Source of the DNA: Phanerodontia chrysosporium
Taxonomy: Eukaryota; Basidiomycota; Agaricomycetes; Polyporales; Phanerochaetaceae
Direction: 5' to 3'
Assembly: GCA_001910725.1 (NCBI GenBank)
Contig: MJGA01000102.1
Coordinates: 1-31,956, forward strand
Length of the DNA: 31,956 nt
The notes under the pieces: model-generated
Database searches by the model: none
The model's input: the letters and a program-made list of their open reading frames with translations, nothing else
What the model was told of the DNA's origin: nothing
Shown: positions 10,507 to 22,345 of the stretch, one piece after another
How the letters are laid out: every line of letters begins with the position of its first letter
Numbering within the stretch: the stretch's first letter is position 1
Made by a program: the position numbers and the translations under genes

Positions 10507-12576
10507 CTACCCACCCACAGGTCCATCAGCATTGCCTACGGGCATTGTCCCACGCCTCTCGAGCTCTTCTCGTAACGACGCAAATAACCGTTGCGTCCGC
10601 TCGGCGTTTGGCTGGAGCCGCATGTCAGTCGCCAGTCCGAGCGGGATACACGCAGCAGAGTCGACGCACCTCTTTGCAGCATGCTATGAGCTTGTCGATT
10701 AGCGCGCTCTGGCCTTTTTGCACCATCTCCAGCTCTTGTCGATAGTGCTGTGCCTGCGAGCGTGTTCACCAAGGGAAACCCTGTATGGGCATGCCGTGAC
10801 GCACCTCTGCTTCTGCCTTGTCTGCCCGAGCTTTCTCGCCCTCGGCAAGCTGCATCTGCTCCGCTGCTCGCGCTCGTGATAGAAGCACCTCGAGCTCTTT
10901 CGAGCGTATTACGCACTCGAAATGTCGCTCGCGGAGCTCGTACTGCCGCAGAACGTCCTTTAGGCGCTCCCGGACGCTGCAATGTCGGTGAGTTCTCGAG
11001 TATGAGCGGGCGGCCGAGGATGCTACGCACACTCCGTCGAATATATCCTCCATCACCTTGCGGGCTCTGTGACGTGGTCAGAATCCGGAGTACCCCCGCT
11101 AGAGAATGCTACGCACTCTATGGGATCTTCTTGCCAATGCTTCTTCAAGAGTTGCCTACGAGGCTCGCCGCCTTCGTCCTGCCGTGGCGTCAGCCCGGGC
11201 TAGGAATCAAGACGCAGTATACGCACGATGTCCTCCGTGCCAGGCCCCTCTGTCAGATCCATCATCTCCACAGCCAAGATCTCGTCCCCATCTTCCATGC
11301 CCGCCTCTTCTGGTGTCTGATCCGCCTCCAGAGTGCGGCCGCCATGTGAGAATATGAACTGCATCGCGCCTGCAGACAATGTCGACGAGCCGGTGGTGCC
11401 GTTCACCTGCTGGCCCGCCGCCGCGGACGTGCCAGAAGGCGACTTAGCATCGCCCTTCTTCTCGTTGACCTCCATGCGCTCTGTCCACGCATTGAACAGC
11501 CGCGAGAGCTTCGTCTTGCGCGAGATCTTGAAGAAGAGCTCCGCGCGGTACTTGCAGTGCACCTTCACGACGATGTCGGGCATCTCGCGGTACTTGACGT
11601 CCTGCATCTTGAGCTTCTCGGTCCGCTTAGCGACCTCGTTCTTCATCTTCTCCAACTGATCAGCGACGGAGGCATGGGTGAGACTGTGGGGAGGGCGCAC
11701 AGACTGATGCGTACGCACCTGAGCGTTAGCCTCCTCCACCGACTGCATCAGTCGTTTGCTATCCTCCTAGACATGTATGAGAACACGCATACTGCTGCGT
11801 TCCTTTGAGACGGAACCCACCCGTAGCTTCTTGTTATCCTGCGGCGAATGTCAAAAGCTGAACAGATCTGCATGTAGTCGCTTTCACCTTCTGCAACTCC
11901 CGAGCCAAGTTCTCCATCTTCGTCTTCGTCTGGTTCGCCTTCGTTAACTGGTTCTTGGCTTCATCCAGAGCGTGAATACAGGTGCACAGATTGGACAACA
12001 ATTTCCTAGGCACTGACCCGCATCCTTGTCCTTAACAAGCTTCTGCTTCTCCTTGGCATGGTCGCGCTCTTGACGCTTCAGCTCTGTGAACTGTCATCCG
12101 AGGACGTCAAGTCAGTCGGACGATGACAACATGGGGACTCACTAGCTCAACGTATTTCTGATGCACAGCACTGTCTCCGAGGCCCGCAACAGTACTCTGT
12201 GCCTCTTCCGCTATAATTGTATGCATGTGAACGACTGACAGGTAACGTGTAGCGGTAGGTGAGGCGCACCAATTCTCCGTTCCTCCTCCTCATTATGGAT
12301 CTCCTCTTCCTCCAGCGTCGCAATGCGGTTCTTGAGACTCTCGTATAACTGTGATGGGTCCACCGGAGGTTCGCTCTTCTTCTTGCCCTTCTGAGCATGC
12401 GAGTGTGTTCCGTTCACAGGTCCGTTTGGCTGGCGACTAGCGGATGGGGGTTGGCCAGCATTAGTCTGTGTATTTGCATTATTTGGCGGTGCCGGTGGTG
12501 CAGCAGAGGGTGCCGGAGGAGTGGGGCCCGTCGGAGGCGGTCTGGCTTGCCTGGTAGCAGCCTGCGCACCGTTCAT
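10507..12576 (-). CDS. Taxilin-like coiled-coil protein with an internal SUMO-like domain, 12 exons
   Basis: Exons (minus strand) are 12576-12270, 12210-12143, 12090-12018, 11958-11888, 11838-11821, 11766-11719, 11655-11227, 11178-11117, 11066-11031, 10976-10805, 10753-10670 and 10611-10507; every junction is GT-AG in phase, giving 490 residues. Residues 1-100 are rich in Pro, Ala and Asn. The next 100 form charged coiled coil of the taxilin type (YVELFTELKRQERDHAKEK, KMENLARELQKDNKKL). Taxilins bind syntaxins in vesicle traffic. Exon 7 then encodes a SUMO-like fold: DIVVKVHCKYRAELFFKI, RLFNAWTERM, a Ser/Gly-rich insert, MQFIFSHGGRTLEADQTPEE and MEDGDEI. No C-terminal di-Gly for processing is visible. 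Coiled coil resumes with RERLKDVLRQYELRERHF and LEVLLSRARAAEQ, and the protein ends near GPVGG. It could be a genuine composite gene or a fusion of two ancestral genes; exon 5 is only 18 nt. Confidence 0.78.
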
Positions 12577-13001
12577 ATGGAACTCCTTTTCAGCCGTATC
12601 GGAATAGTCCTGGAACGAACGGGCTGTATTCCGCGAGGGGATACAACTGGTGAATAGGCGAAGGAGTCCAATATTTCGTTGCGGCGGGCGGTCAGTGTAG
12701 AGTGAGGGTAAGAACCAAAGTCAGTCAAGTCCCGCCGCGCCTGTCGCGGCTTCACACACGACGGTCATCTTGCCTCAGCTACTCATGTCCGCGACCCTCG
12801 CCATACTCCCTCCTGCTTTCTCGCTACGCCTACTGCGAGCCCAGCATGATTGTATGCAGTCGTTTTTGCATGCCCGAACTTGTTAAAAAGCATCGCATCT
12901 CCTCTGCTCTGGGCATGCAAATTTCGCGTGTTCTCCGCGGCCGAACTCGACTTCCTTGCCACGCGCCGTGTTTCCCAGCCGCTGCAATCACGCTCCGGGC
13001 A
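12577..13001. other. Upstream region of the taxilin/SUMO-like gene
   Basis: About 425 bases hold the probable promoter of the minus-strand composite gene and the 3' flank of the tentative minus-strand gene at 13002-13429. A 249-codon plus-strand open frame beginning at 12702 crosses this region, but it has no start context, splice pattern or domain that I recognise. Confidence 0.4.
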
Positions 13002-13429
13002 TTAGCGTCGAACTTCGTCCGGGGAGTGCACGAGTGCCTCCACCAATTCGTCAAGGTTTGTATGGACCGATTGGACAGATGTCATCTGAGGACGGAGTCG
13101 CGGTATGAGCATCTTGACTATGCTGGAGCTGATTCATTCTTGAGTCTATCCACGCATCTTATGACATCTGCTATGGTCTTGACACTCACCAGGTTTAGCT
13201 GGAAACCTTCTCTTCATCCAGTCACGGCCCCGCGGTTTTTCGCGAGTCCTCTCTATCTCCTCTCCTCCGTGAATAACCACGGTCATCTCAGCTTGGCACG
13301 CGATCTGCAGGTACTTCTCTGTGTTCCTTGTGGCCCTTACACCTTCTTCCGCCGGACGTATGACCCGATAAAGGTACGTCGCAGTCCGACATCGCAGGCG
13401 AGGGTCACCGGTGCGTACTCGGCAGACAT
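13002..13429 (-). CDS. Candidate small gene of unknown function, 3 exons (tentative)
   Basis: Three exon-like blocks chain in phase: 13429-13343 (starts MSAEYAPVTLACDVGL), 13304-13190 (IACQAEMTVVIHGGEEIE) and 13117-13002 (VKMLIPRLRPQ ... HTNLDELVEALVHSPDEVRR, then TAA). This gives 105 residues. The second intron starts with a strong gtgagt donor and is 72 nt; the first would be only 38 nt, which is short. The composition is charged and amphipathic, unlike nearby intergenic DNA. I do not recognise a family. A further coding-like block lies just upstream (13698-13509), so the real gene may be longer, or this may be a decayed gene. Confidence 0.35.
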
Positions 13430-13508
13430 CTTGTCAGTCCTTCATGGCTGAATACATCGTCAGGACAATCCCATGTGTTCAGTCGTGTCATCCGACCATT
13501 GCTCACAT

Positions 13509-13698
13509 GTTGTACGTCGCCCTTGGCGTCGTCGAAGACGAACTTACGTTCCGCCATATGCGGAGGATGAGCGCGTCCGCGTGCACGACAGCACTTCGCG
13601 CCGCTCGGCACTCTTCCGGGCCCGCCTCAATCCCCAGTATGGGGCTTGAGAATTGTGACACAAACTGCGACGGGTGGAATGTCTCATCCCGCCCTATG
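13509..13698 (-). other. Exon-like block of unknown gene
   Basis: After an acceptor (ccatag) the minus strand reads RDETFHPSQFVSQF, then SPILGIEAGPEECRAARSAV and HADALILRIWRN. It ends at a good donor, gtgagc, at about 13508. The block looks coding, but the reading frame stops soon after the next possible exon. It may be the 5' part of the tentative gene at 13002-13429, or a remnant. Confidence 0.35.
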
Positions 13699-14613
13699 GC
13701 AAGTTGATGAGTGCAATGTCAAGGACAAGTTCTCGAAGTCGCAAATACATCTTGCCCTGTCCGACCTGACCGTACCCCGCGCGGTCGCGCCATTTGCTCT
13801 AGTTCAGCCGATGCGCTCTGGCTGCTCGCTCAATCGCGACAGTCTGGACCCTGGGCTGTGGGTCCGAGGACTATGTATGTACCTCTGACATCAATGTGGA
13901 CTATCTGAGCTGGGATAACTGTGTAAACCCTCCTAGCAGGTTCCATGCATGGAGACGCGAGATAGTTTGAACGCAGATGTGGAGTGATGATGACTTTCGT
14001 CTTTGATCGGCTGGTTGCCAACACATGTCTGGAACCTAACGGATGTCAGCGCAGCGGTGAGCCAACGATTGGCTGTCTCTCTTTTCGTCCCGGTCACTTG
14101 ACCCTACAGCAAGGTCTGGTTGTTATGATTGACCGGATCCCCACGTCGGTTCCGCGCCGCTTCGTCGTTCTGCAAGATGCGCCGGGTAGGATGGAACCCG
14201 CCATGGTCTGATACGAGACCTCTTGGCCTCGAGGTACGGAGAAGGTTTGCAGTTATCCGCGCACGGAATCACGTAAATTCGGCTGCAGAACAAGCACAAA
14301 GGCCTTGGCCATGTGCGGGACGAGCAGTGTTCTAGCGCGAGCGACGCGCAACTTTGGGCGGCGCCACGTGGGAAACCCGCCAAGCGCCGGCGTTCGTGCC
14401 CCCGATTAGCATGCGTTTGGCACCAAACACAGCTTCGAAAACCTATGCCGAAAACACTGTCTAAACACTCGGACTTCGCTGTCTTCACATGCGCGATGCT
14501 TGCCTTTTCCGACAGGTTCAACATCGTCGGCAGATCACAGGCCTTCCTTTATAAACCCCCGCTTTCTCTCTTCGCCGAGCATCCCCTCCTCCTCCTCCTT
14601 CAGGCAGCCCACC
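13699..14613. other. Intergenic region upstream of the GH5 gene
   Basis: About 900 bases have no gene that I can support. The last 100 bases carry a TATA box and a CT-rich leader for the GH5 gene. A possible short first exon of the unknown minus-strand gene could start near 13794, but this is a guess. Confidence 0.4.
14550..14555 (+). promoter_or_regulatory. TATA box of the GH5 glucanase gene
   Basis: TATAAA lies 59-64 bases before the ATG, and a CTCCTCCTC pyrimidine tract lies between it and the start. The spacing suits a fungal core promoter with a short 5' leader. Confidence 0.6.
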
Positions 14614-16368
<1,755 letters not shown>

Positions 16369-16955
16369 GCGTGTTTTGAGGAGATCGCCGAAACATGACA
16401 TCCTAGACACACACACGATCTTTGACATGGCACCTTCCATGCCCCACGCTCCTTGGCCGCCTCGTGTCTGGTTATACCCGCGAGCGTGATACCATTTGTT
16501 TGTAGGCCTAGATGTATGTGCACAATACAGTTTTGTAATACCATTTTTTGCTACCATTCGTGCTGTCTGTCGCGCTTCAAGGTGCCGTTCATGTGAGGGT
16601 GGCACATGTTGTGCACGCGTCGCAATAATGCACAGACCATCTATGCCGCTATTGCGACATGACTAGGTTTCTGCGTGTGCGTACATGGGCAATGTTGGTT
16701 CACCAGGATATCTGCGGTGAGAGGTGCATGGGGTCCCACATGGCACGCTCCGCCATCAGCGCTTCAGAGCCCGAAACAGCAGGCCGTCGGCCGCGGGGCG
16801 AGGAGTCGCAAACCCGAGTTCTGCTCACCGCCCTCATAACTGCGTCGTGATCGCTCTTACCCCTGTTCGTTGTGGTCCTGCTGCGGTCTTAAGTCTGCCA
16901 CGGACTTTGACTCCTTACCTGACGCACGCCCCTTTGCTTCACTCCCACCCTCGCA
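16369..16955. other. Intergenic region between GH5 and riboflavin synthase genes
   Basis: This holds the 3' flank of the glucanase gene and the promoter of the riboflavin synthase gene. Only short frames without domains are seen. There is no clear TATA box close to the downstream start. Confidence 0.5.
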
Positions 16956-17848
16956 ATGTTCACAGGTCTGGTATGCCCCCGCCAATGTCTTGTGGACGGG
17001 ACCCGCTGACCGGCTTTGGGCTCGCAGGTCGAACACCTCGGCACGGTCTTGGCCGTTGAGCGCGACGCCGGCGGCTGCACGCTCACAATTGCAGACTCGG
17101 CGGCGATCCTCGACGACTGCCACATCGGGGACTCGATTGCAGTGAACGGCGCATGCCTGACGGTCACGTCCTTTGACAAGGTGCAGCACGGAGGGTGGTT
17201 CCAGGTGTGGCTGGCGAACGAGACGCTGGAGAGGACGGATCTCGGTGCGTGACGAGTGCAAACCTTGAGAAGCACAGGCGATTGACTCGCGGCGGCATGG
17301 GGCGCGGTCAGGCGAGCGCAAGGTCGGCGATCAGGTGAACCTTGAGCGTGCAATGGGTGCACACGTCCGCTTTGGCGGGCACTTTGTGCAGGTGCGTGCC
17401 TCCCTATCTCTCGAGGATGGACTTGCGACCGACAGGCTTACCCGCCCCCCAGGCACATGTCGACACCACTGCTACCATCGTCGAGAGGAAGCCTGACGGG
17501 GACTCTGTTCGCCTGCTCTTCCAGCTTCCGGAACCCACCTCCGAGCGACCATCTCTTCTCCCGTACCTCATCCCGAAGGGCTACGTCGCGATCGACGGAG
17601 CGTCGCTCACCCTGACCGTCGTCAACGATGCTGACCGGACGTTCGGCGTCATGCTGATCAAGCACACACAAGAGAGAATCACAGTTGGGAAGAAACCCGT
17701 TGGCTCGAAGGTCAACATCGAGGTCGACATGGTGGGCAAGTTTGTAGAGAAGAGCGTGACGGCTGCCCTGGGTGGAGGAGGCGGGCCGTTGAAGGCGTAT
17801 GTTGAAAAGGTCGTCGAGGAGGCTCTCGCAAAGAAAGGTATCCAGTAA
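16956..17848 (+). CDS. RIB5: Riboflavin synthase (alpha chain), 4 exons
   Basis: This enzyme dismutates two 6,7-dimethyl-8-ribityllumazine molecules into riboflavin and a pyrimidinedione, the last step of the pathway. Exons are 16956-16970, 17028-17244, 17312-17391 and 17453-17848, all GT-AG and in phase, giving 235 residues. The first exon encodes just MFTGL and joins VEHLGTV, the signature N-terminus of the family, which fixes the start. The two lumazine-binding repeats are visible: GDSIAVNGACLTVTSF in the first and KGYVAIDGASLTLTVV in the second, with LGERKVGDQVNLERAM between them. The frame is intact. It is a housekeeping gene with no functional link to its neighbours that I can see. Confidence 0.96.
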
Positions 17849-18053
17849 CTGGAGCATAGTTGCAGAGAAAAAGTGTACATAGGCCGCTGGGTGGCGGCGG
17901 GCGGGCGGCCGACGCGCAGCCCAGAATGGAAGTGTGATCAATTGTGGCGGGGCGAGTGGGAGCCGCTTGGGCTTGCACTGTTACCTATCGTATGCAACCG
18001 GGTTGCAACCTGCTTTGTCCACAACTTCCATCTCTTTACGTGTATCATGTACC

Positions 18054-20054
18054 ATGAACGGCCAAATTAGAGCAAAGGTCTCCTCTCCGGTCCACGCCTT
18101 GCGTTTCCCGGCAGCTGAACTCATCACAGGTTACACCAAGGTTCGACCACGACCGCTCGCGTCCTCCCTCTCCCTTGAAGTCCCTGCCCACCTCTCCCTC
18201 TCCAACGCCTGCTCCCAAGCTCAAGGCGAAAGTCAGCAGCAGCGCAAGCGTCGTCGGCCGCAGCAAGTCCGTCGCGTCGCCGTCCACACACAACCTCAGC
18301 TCACAGGCCGCCTCCACCGTCTCCAGTGCGCGCGCACCGCCAGCCCGCGCGCCCTCTCCCTTTAAGCCCATACAGGGCCGCACTGCAGCATCTGCAACCA
18401 GTGCTGCGCAAGTGAAGGCGAAGGTTACCACTACAGTCCGGCCGAATGTTTCCACGACTACCTCCGCGCCATGTGTACCAGAGCTTCGACAACGAGCACT
18501 GACCGACGCGCCAGGACATTCCCGACGAGGCAGCATCTCATCAAGTGTGTCAGCTGCACCGAGTACAGCGGCAAGTCGTGTTTATTCGCCTCCGAGGCTC
18601 GCACCAACCTCTTCCAATGAGGAGAACCACTCTGGCCCATCGTCGGTCGTCAGCAGTGGTGGGGGAGGGCCGATCAAGGTCAGGTCAAAGGTGACAAAGA
18701 TCGCAGGACACGGTGCGCAGCCAGCCTCCTCTGTTCCCGCGTCACCGTCTTTTCCACCACATACACGGCCCACCCGTGTGCCATCTACATCGAGCCTCAC
18801 GCTTTCACCTCCCTTCGGGCCCACGAAGGCCACCCGGAGTAATGGCCTCAGCCCTACTGCGGCGCCTGGACACGGAAGATACCCAACGTCTCAGGAGAAG
18901 CCATCCCCAAAGATCAATCCCTTCCGGGCGTTCGTGCCCTTCGACGACTCTAACGTCACGTACTCGCGCCCCGGGTCTCCGGGGCGCGTAGACCCCGCCC
19001 AGATACCCCTTCCTCCGACGTCACCGCCGATGTCCGCGGTCTCCTTTTCGTCGCGATCATCGGTATCGGTGGAGTCGCGAGGCTCGGACTCGAGCGGGGG
19101 CACTGCCCAGCGCAGAGCGAGCGCACACGTCCCTCCGAACGGCATTGCACATGCGCGGTCGCGTTCAAGCGTGGACGGGCTCGGAATTCAGTATTCTCCG
19201 GTGTTGAAGTCATCGCCAGAGCCTGTTGGAGGCACGGCCTCTCCGGACGTGGGCTCAGAGAGTGATGAGGGCGAGGATGTAGATGAGGACGAAGACGAAC
19301 GTGAATCGGAGGAGGATGAGGATAAGAAATTAAGAAAAGAGGCCATCTCGAATCGAAAGGTACGCATATATGCAGTTTTCTCTTCGTGACTGACCTACAA
19401 TGCCTATCACAGATCGCTGACCTCGAGATCACGAACAAATCCCTCCTTGCAATCAATTCACAACTCGAGTCTGTCAAGAATAAACAAGCTAGAGAAATAC
19501 GAGAACTACGGCGCAAGCTTCGGGAATCCCTGCTCGTCCTTCCACCCTCAGTCTATCGCGTCGCCAAGTCGTCACTTGCTGCAGGGGATCCGATCGACGA
19601 AGACGACGCGGAAGCTGACGCCGACGAGGAAGAGGAGGAAGAGGAGGACCTAGAGACGACCAAGACCAAGGCTGACGAGATCTACAACCACTGCAGGTCT
19701 ATGCTGGACGATTTGCTGACGATGGGACGGAAGGCATTAGAGACGACGCCAGCAGACTTTGTCGAGCCCGCCACGCGCGTCACGAAAGTGCTGACCGAAG
19801 AAGAGGCACGGACCTGGCGCGGCGAGGACTCGGCCACACTGGACGGCGACAACGCCGACGACACCGCAACGGATGCTGCAACGGACGCCGCGACAGACGA
19901 CGATCCGAGCCGGCCGCTTTCGCCCGCGTGCGTCGCAGTGCCGGACGATCTCACGAGCGACGACGAGGCCGAGGCCTCGAGGGTACTAGACGAGAGCATC
20001 CTTAACGGATCGCCTCTGCCGCCCATCACGGTGACGCCGTCGCCGTCGCCTTAG
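18054..20054 (+). CDS. Ser/Pro-rich protein with acidic tracts and a coiled coil, unknown function
   Basis: Exons are 18054-18077, 18130-19359 and 19413-20054, joined by 52- and 53-nt GT-AG introns in phase 0, giving 631 residues. The first exon encodes only MNGQIRAK and joins VTPRFDHDRSRPPSP. Residues 10-370 are low-complexity, rich in Ser, Pro, Ala and Thr, with many SP/TP sites that could be phosphorylated. An acidic tract follows, with many Asp and Glu. Across the last intron lies a basic coiled coil (IADLEITNKSLLAIN, AREIRELRRKLRESL, from residue 419), then a second acidic tract near 479-498 and a hydrophilic tail. I do not recognise a named family. The layout suggests a largely disordered scaffold or regulator, which is inference. 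A repeated Ala-Thr-Asp unit occurs near 19860-19900. Confidence 0.8.
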
Positions 20055-20379
20055 AGGAGGGACGCTTATTAGGTTCATTGGGTCGGAATGGACGGGCACG
20101 CATGCCATGCCCGCTGGAATTAACACACCACACTTTTTCTGTAATACTCGGCATTCTACATGTAGGACCATCAAGTTACATACATACCCCATGCATCGTG
20201 TCATATAGGTCTATGCTAATACCAAGGTTCGATATGGAGGACTGTTCGACGAAAACGCGCGTGAGACTTCCCGTGGCGCGCTATCTTGAAGGTGTGGTTC
20301 ACTGAGGGTCGTTGAACGACATGCTTTACACGTCGCGGGCCTGGTATGGCGCGACAGTGCAGCCCTGTAGATAGTTGAA
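20055..20379. other. Short convergent intergenic region
   Basis: Both flanking genes end here, so the 325 bases should hold two 3' ends. I saw no gene, repeat or RNA feature. Confidence 0.5.
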
Positions 20380-21957
20380 TCAATCAGTAAGTTCGCATTC
20401 GACGACTTCGACGACGGTCTTCATCGCCTCAAATGCTGCTTGCAACTGCGCCGCTTGATTGTGCTTCAGCTTGAACGTATGGATGGTCGCGACGGCCTTC
20501 GAGCGATTCCTGCGTTCAACTGCACTGCGCAAAATAGCCCAAGGGCCTACGACAGCGAAACGGTTGGACAATACGACGTCGCTCAAGATCAGCGTGTTGA
20601 CGTTCGGCAGCGCAGAGTACGCGCCAGGGGCCGGCTCCCCCGTCGGATCCTCGCACAGGGTGAGCAGCCACGCGATCTCGACGAGCGGCCAGCCGGATAT
20701 GCGCAGCTCCTCCGTGCTGGGCATGCACCCCACGAGAGCCTCGACGTCGTTCCGCGTGAGCGGGACTTCGGAGAACCACAGCGAGGAGACGTCGTCCAGC
20801 GGCAGCTCCTGGATGTGCCACACCGTGGGCCACTGCGTATTCGAGGCGGCGCGCGATGATGCGTGACGCGGCGGTGCGGGTGTTGGGAGCTGCACGCACG
20901 GAAGCCCGAGCTCGCGCTCGGCATCGTCAGCAGGCAGGAAGACGGCGTCGGGTTCCTCGAGCAAATCGCTCCACGCGCGGAAGAGCAGGGCATCGTCCAG
21001 TAGGCGGGACGCGGCCAGAACAACGGTCCTGGGACGCATCGCTTTCAGCGCGTCTTGTACCACAGTGGAGCACAGCTCCTGCCAATGAGCAGCCAGTCGC
21101 TCGAAGTCCCACGTGACGTTCAAGTACTGGACGTCCGTCTCGTGTACCATTCCCCATTCACGGACGTCCAGAAGTAGGCGCGTTGTGGCGGGGAAAGACA
21201 TGGCGGTAAGCAGCGCTGTCATAGGAGCAGCCCTGAACCCGAGTCTGAGAAGTCGGAGGTTCGGTAGATCGACCTTGCCTTCTAATGGGACGTCGAGGTC
21301 GTGGTCATCCCAAAGTACGTGCAGATGAAGGTGTGTGAGGTAGGGCATAGCCTGCAGCGCGAGCACGACTGAGTCTGGCCTTGATAATGGACATTGCCAG
21401 CTCAAGTCGCCTTGAAGGACCTCGAGATGCGTCAGAGACACGCATCGCGCCACATCGCGCCAGTTCCAGTAGGTGATGAGGCGCAATCTCTGCAGACGTG
21501 CGAGATTCGTTGCCGGAACAGTGACTATCGCCATGGTCATGTATGCGATCCTAACTTCAAGGGATTCCAGGCGTGGCATCTCTGGTTCCAGTAACTTCAC
21601 AGCAGGCCAATATCTGAGTGGATCCGAGCAGGATAGAGTAAGTTGACGCAACCTGGGTGTGGCGCACTTGAGACAGTGTTTGATTTTCTCGTAGACGTGA
21701 GATGCGTAAAAATTGCATGTCAGTGAAAGTGGAAAGTCGCGAGATCGTGAGAGCATTATGTCGAGGAGTTTGAGATCTATGGGGGCGTGTATGTTGCACC
21801 AGAGCCTGGGTAGACGACGGGCTATGTTCCTCCATCGCCTGCATACGTGAGAAACTTTCAGGCTTTCGTAGGCTCCCGTGATAGCTAATGCCGCAAGCTG
21901 GTCGAAAACATTTGCCCATATGTCGTCCGGTAGATTATCCATGACGTTACGGGACAT
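20380..21957 (-). CDS. F-box/LRR-like protein, single exon (tandem copy 1)
   Basis: A single intact frame of 525 codons. The F-box is at the N-terminus: DNLPDDIWANVFDQLAAL, then LKVSHVCRRWRNIARRLPRLW, the pattern of the F-box-like domain that binds Skp1. The LLDIMLSRSRDFPLSLTC block that follows is shared with the two paralogues upstream on the same strand. The rest contains irregular leucine-rich segments such as LTHLEVLQGDLSW, ALQAMPYLTHLHLHV and LPNLRLLRLGF. The substrate is unknown. The start at 21957 lies four codons before the F-box and is the only sensible Met. The C-terminus ends in VVEVVECELTD. Confidence 0.85.
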   Translation of the reverse strand: MSRNVMDNLPDDIWANVFDQLAALAITGAYESLKVSHVCRRWRNIARRLPRLWCNIHAPIDLKLLDIMLSRSRDFPLSLTCNFYASHVYEKIKHCLKCATPRLRQLTLSCSDPLRYWPAVKLLEPEMPRLESLEVRIAYMTMAIVTVPATNLARLQRLRLITYWNWRDVARCVSLTHLEVLQGDLSWQCPLSRPDSVVLALQAMPYLTHLHLHVLWDDHDLDVPLEGKVDLPNLRLLRLGFRAAPMTALLTAMSFPATTRLLLDVREWGMVHETDVQYLNVTWDFERLAAHWQELCSTVVQDALKAMRPRTVVLAASRLLDDALLFRAWSDLLEEPDAVFLPADDAERELGLPCVQLPTPAPPRHASSRAASNTQWPTVWHIQELPLDDVSSLWFSEVPLTRNDVEALVGCMPSTEELRISGWPLVEIAWLLTLCEDPTGEPAPGAYSALPNVNTLILSDVVLSNRFAVVGPWAILRSAVERRNRSKAVATIHTFKLKHNQAAQLQAAFEAMKTVVEVVECELTD

Positions 21958-22345
21958 GTATGTGGCGAGTGTACGACGCTAGCTTGTCCAATACATTCAC
22001 GTTTGATAGAAGACAATCTAAAGTTCTGGAAACTCACTCGTGGTATGCAATCCCAGCAATATTGACGATATCGTGTCGGTTGTGAAGGTCTTGTGCAGAG
22101 CAAGGGACGGATGGCGAGACGATCACAGAATTGTCAACGCGATGGCGGTGCCAGAGGTCCTGATTGGATTGGTTGATTCGGGGTCTAGTCGTCAGCTTGG
22201 CGCTCGAGCGTAAGCTTCACCTATTGACCACTTATATGCGTCTAATCCCGTGGATTGACCTCCGTATAACGTTAACAGTTCACCCTCGTGAGCCATTTAA
22301 TATGACGCAGCTTCGTACGTTTGACCTGCTCTTGGTCATTCCGTG
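21958..22345. other. Spacer between tandem F-box copies 1 and 2
   Basis: This is the promoter region of copy 1 and the 3' flank of copy 2. It has no gene. Two adjacent CCAAT motifs are described separately. Confidence 0.5.
22163..22172 (-). promoter_or_regulatory. Two adjacent CCAAT boxes
   Basis: The minus strand reads CCAATCCAAT about 205 bases upstream of the start of F-box copy 1. CCAAT is the core site of the Hap/NF-Y complex. Function is not shown by sequence alone. Confidence 0.3.

Noticed and set aside
10670..10753. Possible frameshift in exon 11 of the composite gene
   Set aside because: On rereading the bases, GQSALIDKLIACCKE is continuous and joins PNAERTQRLF through a normal 58-nt intron.
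11179..11226. Stop codon after the SUMO-like domain, implying a separate gene end
   Set aside because: The stop falls inside a 48-nt sequence with gtgcgt donor, gctgac branch-like site and ggcag acceptor that keeps phase 0 into the next exon.
12702..13451. 249-codon plus-strand open frame
   Set aside because: No domain or exon chain; it overlaps better-looking minus-strand exon blocks with canonical splice sites.
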